From NCBI RefSeq assembly GCF_039370165.1, contig NZ_CP134991.1, positions 232,114 through 296,113 of the forward strand: a stretch of DNA of 64,000 nucleotides, given 5' to 3'. Both the position numbers and the translations under genes were made by a program. The notes beneath the pieces are model-generated. The model saw only the letters and a program-made list of their open reading frames with translations, searched no databases and was not told the DNA's origin. This document shows, piece after piece, positions 59,649-64,000 of the stretch (positions are counted from its first letter, which is position 1; each line of letters begins with the position of its first letter). Origin of the DNA: Buchnera aphidicola (Chaitoregma tattakana) (GTDB taxonomy: Bacteria; Pseudomonadota; Gammaproteobacteria; Enterobacterales; Enterobacteriaceae).

Positions 59649-60596
59649 TTAAAAACCTCTATGCAATTTATATATTAAATCAACCATATCTTTTGGAAGA
59701 GCTGAGTGAAATTCTTTTTTTTCATTAGTTTTAGGATGATTAAATTTTATGTTAACTGCGTGTAAAGCTTGTCTTGGAAATTTTTTTATGTAATCTAAAC
59801 ACTTTTTTTCTAACAAATGAATGTTTCTATTATCAAAATATTTTTTATCTCCAATCAAAGGATGATTAATATACAAAAAATGTACCCTGATTTGATGTGT
59901 TCTTCCTGTTTTTAATTTTATTTTAACATGTGTACAACCTGAAAATCTGTTTATAACTTTATAATAAGTAATAGCTTCTTTACCAGATACATGTACTGAC
60001 ATTTTAGTTTTAAAATAATTATGTCTTTTTATAGGTTTAGATATATATCCATCTGAAAATATATTACCAACTACAATAGCTTCATATTCTCTAACTATAT
60101 TTCTTTTTTTCATAAAACTAATTAATTTTTTATAAGAAAACAAATTTTTTGCTACAATTAATAAACCAGTCGTATCTTTATCTAATCTATGTATTATGCC
60201 AGCTCTCGGAACATGTTTAGACTCCTTAATATGATATAATATTGCGTTTAGCAAAGTTCCTGATAAATGACCATTTCCAGGATGCATAACAATTCCAGCA
60301 TATTTATCTATTATGACTATATCTTTATCTTGATATAAAACATTTAAAGGAATATTTTCAGGAGATATAGAAGTTTTTTTAACAAGACTATCTATAAATG
60401 TTATTTTTGCACAAATAATTTTTTTACTTGGTTTTTTACATACAATTCCATCAACAAAAACTTTTTTATCAAATATAAAACTTTTAATTTTCGATCTAGA
60501 ATATTTAAAAATTTTTTTTTTTAAAAAAATATCTAGTCTAGTTTTTTTTTTTAAGTTTGCAAAAAATATGTTTTTACTTCCTAATGTATAATCCAT
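59649..60596 (-). CDS. rluD: 23S rRNA pseudouridine synthase RluD
   Basis: Makes pseudouridines 1911, 1915 and 1917 in helix 69 of 23S rRNA in E. coli. 315 aa from the chosen start (E. coli 326). An S4 domain (YSRSKIKSFIFDKKVFVDGIVCKKPSKK) is followed by the catalytic domain with PRAGIIHRLDKDTTGLLIVAKN and GRTHQIRVH. The frame is open 24 codons further upstream, but that part has no family counterpart. Confidence 0.94.
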   Translation of the reverse strand: MDYTLGSKNIFFANLKKKTRLDIFLKKKIFKYSRSKIKSFIFDKKVFVDGIVCKKPSKKIICAKITFIDSLVKKTSISPENIPLNVLYQDKDIVIIDKYAGIVMHPGNGHLSGTLLNAILYHIKESKHVPRAGIIHRLDKDTTGLLIVAKNLFSYKKLISFMKKRNIVREYEAIVVGNIFSDGYISKPIKRHNYFKTKMSVHVSGKEAITYYKVINRFSGCTHVKIKLKTGRTHQIRVHFLYINHPLIGDKKYFDNRNIHLLEKKCLDYIKKFPRQALHAVNIKFNHPKTNEKKEFHSALPKDMVDLIYKLHRGF

Positions 60597-60848
60597 AAAA
60601 TTCTTATAATAATAGTAAAGTGTTTTTTTTAAAACTTTATATATAGTTAAAAATAAAAATTTAAACATACAAAATTTATATTATATAATTTGCACATAAG
60701 CACATCAAAATACAGATATTAACTGTTAAAAATGTTTCAATTACATAAAAATATGATATACAGTTAATAATCTTATTCTATTAACATAAAATATATACTA
60801 AAATTAAATTTAGAAAACCAGATTTTAATATTATATACACACTAAAAT

Positions 60849-63422
60849 ATGAAAACAACTGATGAAATAAAAACAATGTTTTTAAATTTTTTTAAAAAAC
60901 ATGGTCACAAAGTAGTTAAAGAAAGTTCTATAGTACCAAAAAAAGACAAAACATTATTATTTACAAATGCTGGCATGAATCAGTTTAAAGATTATTTTTT
61001 AGAAAAAAAAAAGAGCAAATATAATAAAATTGTTACTTTACAAAAATGTATTCGAACAGGAGGAAAAGAAGATGATATAAATAAAGTAGGGGTCACTAAC
61101 CACCATCACACTTTTTTTGAAATGCTAGGTAATTTTAGCTTTGGAGGTTATTCAAAAAAACAAGCTATTTTATATGCTTGGACATTGTTAACAAGCAAAA
61201 AATACTTCGCTTTAAATAAGAATAAAATTATAGTAACAGTAAATTACGAAGACATAGAAACTTATGAAATATGGCTTAAAGTAATAAAATTAAACAAAAA
61301 AAACATAATAATAACTGAGAAAAACAGCTCCAAAAACTTCTGGCAAATGGGAGAAACAGGTCCATGTGGGCCATCTACAGAAATTTTTTATAAAAAATAT
61401 ATTAATAAAAAAAATAATTTTGATAAAGAAATTTTAGAAATATGGAATATAGTTTTTGTACAGTATAATAATACTGGTATAAAAAAATTAACTAAACTAA
61501 AAAACATTTATGTAGATACAGGAATGGGCTTAGAGAGAATCGCATCAATATTACAAAAAGTCAATTCTACTTATGAAATAGACATATTTAAAAAAATAAA
61601 AAAAAAAATAATTCAAATTAGCAATTCAAAAAAAAAATTTAAAAAATCTATTAACATAATATTAGACCACATAAGAACAGTATCTTTTATAATTTCAGAA
61701 AACATAACACCTGCTAACGAATATCATGGGTATATATTAAAGAAAATCATTAGAAGAATTATATTACATGGCAAAAAACTATGTATTAAAAATCCATTTT
61801 TACATATTCTTGTCCCAGAAGTTATAAAAATTTATAAATCATATAAAAAATTAAAAATTTATCAGAATAAAATAGTAAAAATATTACAAGAAGAAGAAGA
61901 AATGTTCAAAATTACTTTGAACAAAGGTATAAAATATTTAAAAAAAAAAATAAAAAATAAAAAAATAGATGCTGAAACAGTATTTTATTTGTATGATACT
62001 TTAGGATTACCTATAGATATTACAAAAAACATATGCAAAAAAAACAATATAAAAATAAATGAAGATAAACTTTTTAAAATAATAAATAAAAAAAAAATAT
62101 ATAATAAAAGTATAAATATTTTTAAAAAAAAATATAACAGCTATATTTCTCCAATAAAAAAAACTAAATTTTTTGGATACAAATTTAAAAAAATAACTAG
62201 TACAATACTATATATATATAAAAATAAAAAACAAGAAAACAAAATATTTTATCCAGATGAAGCAATTATTATATTAAAAGAAACAACATTTTACGGAGAA
62301 TCCGCGGGGCAAATTGGAGATTCAGGTATAATATATAATAAACATGCTACTTTTTTAGTAGAAAATACTACAAAAATACATAATATGACGTTACATCAAG
62401 GAAAAGTAATAAAAGGAAGTTTTAAAAAAAAAGAAAAAATTATTTCTAAAATAGACTATAAAAAAAGACTATCTATACAAGCAAATCATACTTCCACACA
62501 TCTACTACACAAAACATTAAAAATATATTTAGATAACAAAATAACACAACAGGGATCCAACATTAAAGAAAAATATTTTACATTCGATTTTTCATATATA
62601 AAAAAAATATCAAATAATGAAATTTATAAAATAGAAAAAAAAATAAATAAAGAGATACAAAAAAATCATACAATTAAAACTGAAACAATTGAAGCAAATG
62701 AGTATAATAAAATACATAAAAAAAAGTTATTAATAGAAAAAGGTTATAAAAATATAAGGATAGTTAAAATAGGAAATTTTTCTTCAGAGCTGTGTTCTGG
62801 AACACATGTAAAATCTACTGGTGAAATAGGAATATTTAAAATTTTTAAAATATACAAGATATCAAGTAAAAAATATAGAATAAGAGCTGCTACAAGAAAT
62901 TTTGCTTTTAAAAAAATGTATAAAAATGAAAAAATTATAAAAAAAATATCTAAATTAATAAAAATAAAAAACACAAAAATATTAAGTTATATAAATCTAA
63001 TATTAGCAAGAAATAAATCTTTGAATAATACAATAACTTTATTAAAAGAAAAATTATTAAACAAAAAAGTTAAAAAAATGTTTTCTAACGTAATAAAAAT
63101 AAAAAAATACAATATAGTAATAGAGACATTTCATAATGAAGAAAGAAAATTGTTGATAAAATATATAGACAAATTAAGAAATGAAAAACAAGAAATAATA
63201 ATAATACTCGCAAATATAAAAAAAAATAATATATCTATATTAATAGGAGTAACAAAAAAACTTTCTGAAAAAATAAATGCTACCAAAATATTATATCAAA
63301 TTAATAAAGTGACAGAAGGTAGAGGAGGAGGAAAAAATACTTTAGCAGAAGGAGGTAGTTCAAAAATAAAGTTAACAGAAAAAATGTTAAAAAATATAAA
63401 AGAGTGGTTTCCGTATAAATAA
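60849..63422 (+). CDS. alaS: Alanyl-tRNA synthetase
   Basis: Class II synthetase with editing, 857 aa (E. coli 876). The N-terminal catalytic domain starts KTTDEIKTMFLNFFKKHGH and has FTNAGMNQFKDYFL and NHHHTFFEMLGNFSFG. The editing domain carries the zinc motif HTSTHLLH and CSGTHV. The C-terminal region ends with GRGGGKNTLAEGGS. The middle is heavily Lys/Ile/Asn-rich. csrA follows, as in E. coli after loss of recX. Confidence 0.95.
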   Translation: MKTTDEIKTMFLNFFKKHGHKVVKESSIVPKKDKTLLFTNAGMNQFKDYFLEKKKSKYNKIVTLQKCIRTGGKEDDINKVGVTNHHHTFFEMLGNFSFGGYSKKQAILYAWTLLTSKKYFALNKNKIIVTVNYEDIETYEIWLKVIKLNKKNIIITEKNSSKNFWQMGETGPCGPSTEIFYKKYINKKNNFDKEILEIWNIVFVQYNNTGIKKLTKLKNIYVDTGMGLERIASILQKVNSTYEIDIFKKIKKKIIQISNSKKKFKKSINIILDHIRTVSFIISENITPANEYHGYILKKIIRRIILHGKKLCIKNPFLHILVPEVIKIYKSYKKLKIYQNKIVKILQEEEEMFKITLNKGIKYLKKKIKNKKIDAETVFYLYDTLGLPIDITKNICKKNNIKINEDKLFKIINKKKIYNKSINIFKKKYNSYISPIKKTKFFGYKFKKITSTILYIYKNKKQENKIFYPDEAIIILKETTFYGESAGQIGDSGIIYNKHATFLVENTTKIHNMTLHQGKVIKGSFKKKEKIISKIDYKKRLSIQANHTSTHLLHKTLKIYLDNKITQQGSNIKEKYFTFDFSYIKKISNNEIYKIEKKINKEIQKNHTIKTETIEANEYNKIHKKKLLIEKGYKNIRIVKIGNFSSELCSGTHVKSTGEIGIFKIFKIYKISSKKYRIRAATRNFAFKKMYKNEKIIKKISKLIKIKNTKILSYINLILARNKSLNNTITLLKEKLLNKKVKKMFSNVIKIKKYNIVIETFHNEERKLLIKYIDKLRNEKQEIIIILANIKKNNISILIGVTKKLSEKINATKILYQINKVTEGRGGGKNTLAEGGSSKIKLTEKMLKNIKEWFPYK

Positions 63423-63483
63423 AAAACATTATTTTAAATAATTATATAAAAATATAAACTATACAAAAAAATAGGAAAAAATT

Positions 63484-63663
63484 ATGCTTATACTAACTCG
63501 AAGAATAGGAGAAACATTAGTAATAGGTGATGAAATTACAGTAACTGTGTTAGGTATTAAAGGTAATCAAGTTAGAGTTGGTATTAATGCACCAAAAAAT
63601 ATTTCTGTGCATCGAGAAGAAATTTATGCAAGAATACAATCTGAAAAAAAAATAGTTAAATAA
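63484..63663 (+). CDS. csrA: Carbon storage regulator CsrA
   Basis: Dimeric RNA-binding regulator recognising GGA motifs in leaders. 59 aa (E. coli 61). [46 protein letters not shown] are near-identical to E. coli, including the RNA-binding Arg in [14 protein letters not shown] precedes the ATG. Order alaS-csrA-tRNA-Ser-tRNA-Arg is as in E. coli. Confidence 0.96.
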   Translation: MLILTRRIGETLVIGDEITVTVLGIKGNQVRVGINAPKNISVHREEIYARIQSEKKIVK

Positions 63664-63667
63664 ATAC

Positions 63668-63697
63668 TTCGTCTTGCTTATTACTTAGCAAGACGAA
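63668..63697 (+). terminator. Terminator of csrA
   Basis: Perfect 11 bp stem TTCGTCTTGCT (63668-63678) with AGCAAGACGAA (63687-63697), 8-base loop, right after the csrA stop. The following T tract is short. Confidence 0.82.
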
Positions 63698-63772
63698 ATT
63701 ATAACATATATAAATATTATTTGACTTATATATCAAAAAAAGTACAATCAAATTTGTAATAAAAATTTATTT

Positions 63773-63862
63773 GGTGAGATGACCGAGAGGATTAAGGTGC
63801 TCCCCTGCTAAGGGAGAATACATTTATAAAATGTATCGAGGGTTCGAATCCCTCTCTCACCT
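63773..63862 (+). tRNA. tRNA-Ser (anticodon GCU)
   Basis: 90 nt class II tRNA with a long variable arm (ATACATT/AATGTAT). Acceptor GGTGAGA pairs with TCTCACC. The anticodon arm CTCCCCTGCTAAGGGAG gives GCU. The discriminator base is T, not the G found in E. coli serV and in the other tRNA-Ser of this window. CCA is not encoded. Confidence 0.95.
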
Positions 63863-63928
63863 AACAATTATAAAAAAATTATTAAAAAATATTATTTTAA
63901 ACAAAATATAATTATATTAAATATTAAA

Positions 63929-64000
63929 GCATCCGTAGCTTATATGGATAGAGCACTCGGCTACGAACCGAGAGGTTGAAGGTTCGAATCCTTCCGGATG
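63929..64000 (+). tRNA. tRNA-Arg (anticodon ACG), cut by window edge
   Basis: Begins GCATCCGTAGCTTATATGGATAGAG-like and has the anticodon arm CTCGGCTACGAACCGAG with ACG (A34 would be edited to inosine by TadA). The last paired C and the discriminator fall beyond the window end. Near-identical to E. coli argV, and in the same place after the serine tRNA. Confidence 0.95.

Overview
The window is a very AT-rich bacterial chromosome segment (roughly one fifth G+C by eye) with long A/T-only intergenic stretches, lysine/asparagine/isoleucine-rich proteins and many poly(A) runs. Gene content and order are those of the aphid endosymbiont Buchnera aphidicola (gammaproteobacteria). Supporting points are the runs serS-trxB-infA-aspS-pykA-zwf-cspC-yoaE-tsaB-minEDC-murJ-flg and argI-ridA-deaD-pnp-rpsO-rbfA-infB-nusA-ftsH-rlmE-greA, and a type II dehydroquinase (aroQ) where E. 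coli uses aroD. No insertion sequence, prophage, CRISPR array or recognisable recent transfer is visible. The species call rests on recall of gene order and sequence character, not on a database search.

Layout. 1-8.3 kb: serS (cut by the window edge), trxB, infA, aspS, pykA, zwf, then a 1.2 kb gene-free stretch ending in the structured leader of cspC. 8.4-14.7 kb: yoaE, tsaB, the minCDE division-site operon, tRNA-Leu(UAA), tRNA-Cys, tRNA-Ser(UGA) and the lipid II flippase murJ. 15.1-21 kb: a reduced flagellar rod/hook/ring cluster flgB-C-E-F-G-H-I-J. 21-30.4 kb: rne against a rightward operon rluC-rpmF-fabD-fabG-acpP-tmk-holB-ycfH-ptsG-hinT. 30.4-36.7 kb: asnS, valS, argI, ridA. 36.8-49.3 kb: a long leftward block for RNA metabolism, translation and quality control (deaD, pnp, rpsO, rbfA, infB, nusA, tRNA-Leu(GAG), secG, ftsH, rlmE, greA). 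49.6-57.3 kb: ibaG, rplU-rpmA-obgE, rplM-rpsI (leftward), pheA and ffh-rpsP-rimM-trmD-rplS. 57.3-64 kb: tldD, aroQ, rluD, alaS, csrA, tRNA-Ser(GCU) and tRNA-Arg(ACG), the last cut by the window edge.

The genes fit a nutritional symbiont. Translation and RNA maintenance dominate; central metabolism is glycolysis and pentose phosphate entry fed by a glucose PTS (ptsG, pykA, zwf); and host-relevant biosynthesis is kept (pheA and aroQ for phenylalanine/chorismate, argI for arginine). Several E. coli neighbours are absent from their expected positions: flgA, flgD, plsX, fabH, fabF, truB, rimP, glmM, murA and pyrBI.

Most notable: (1) fabG has no usable ATG/GTG/TTG before its cofactor-binding motif and is preceded by 11-A and 9-A tracts, which suggests slippage rescue or a recently lost start codon. 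(2) The hook protein gene keeps only the FlgE core, without the terminal segments needed for polymerisation, and flgD is gone, which fits a basal body used for something other than motility. (3) PheA has lost the usual Phe-binding residues of its ACT domain. (4) NusA and RNase E are cut down to their cores. (5) A GC-richer structured leader precedes cspC. I found no clearly new multi-gene system; the interest lies in how known systems have been remodelled by reduction.
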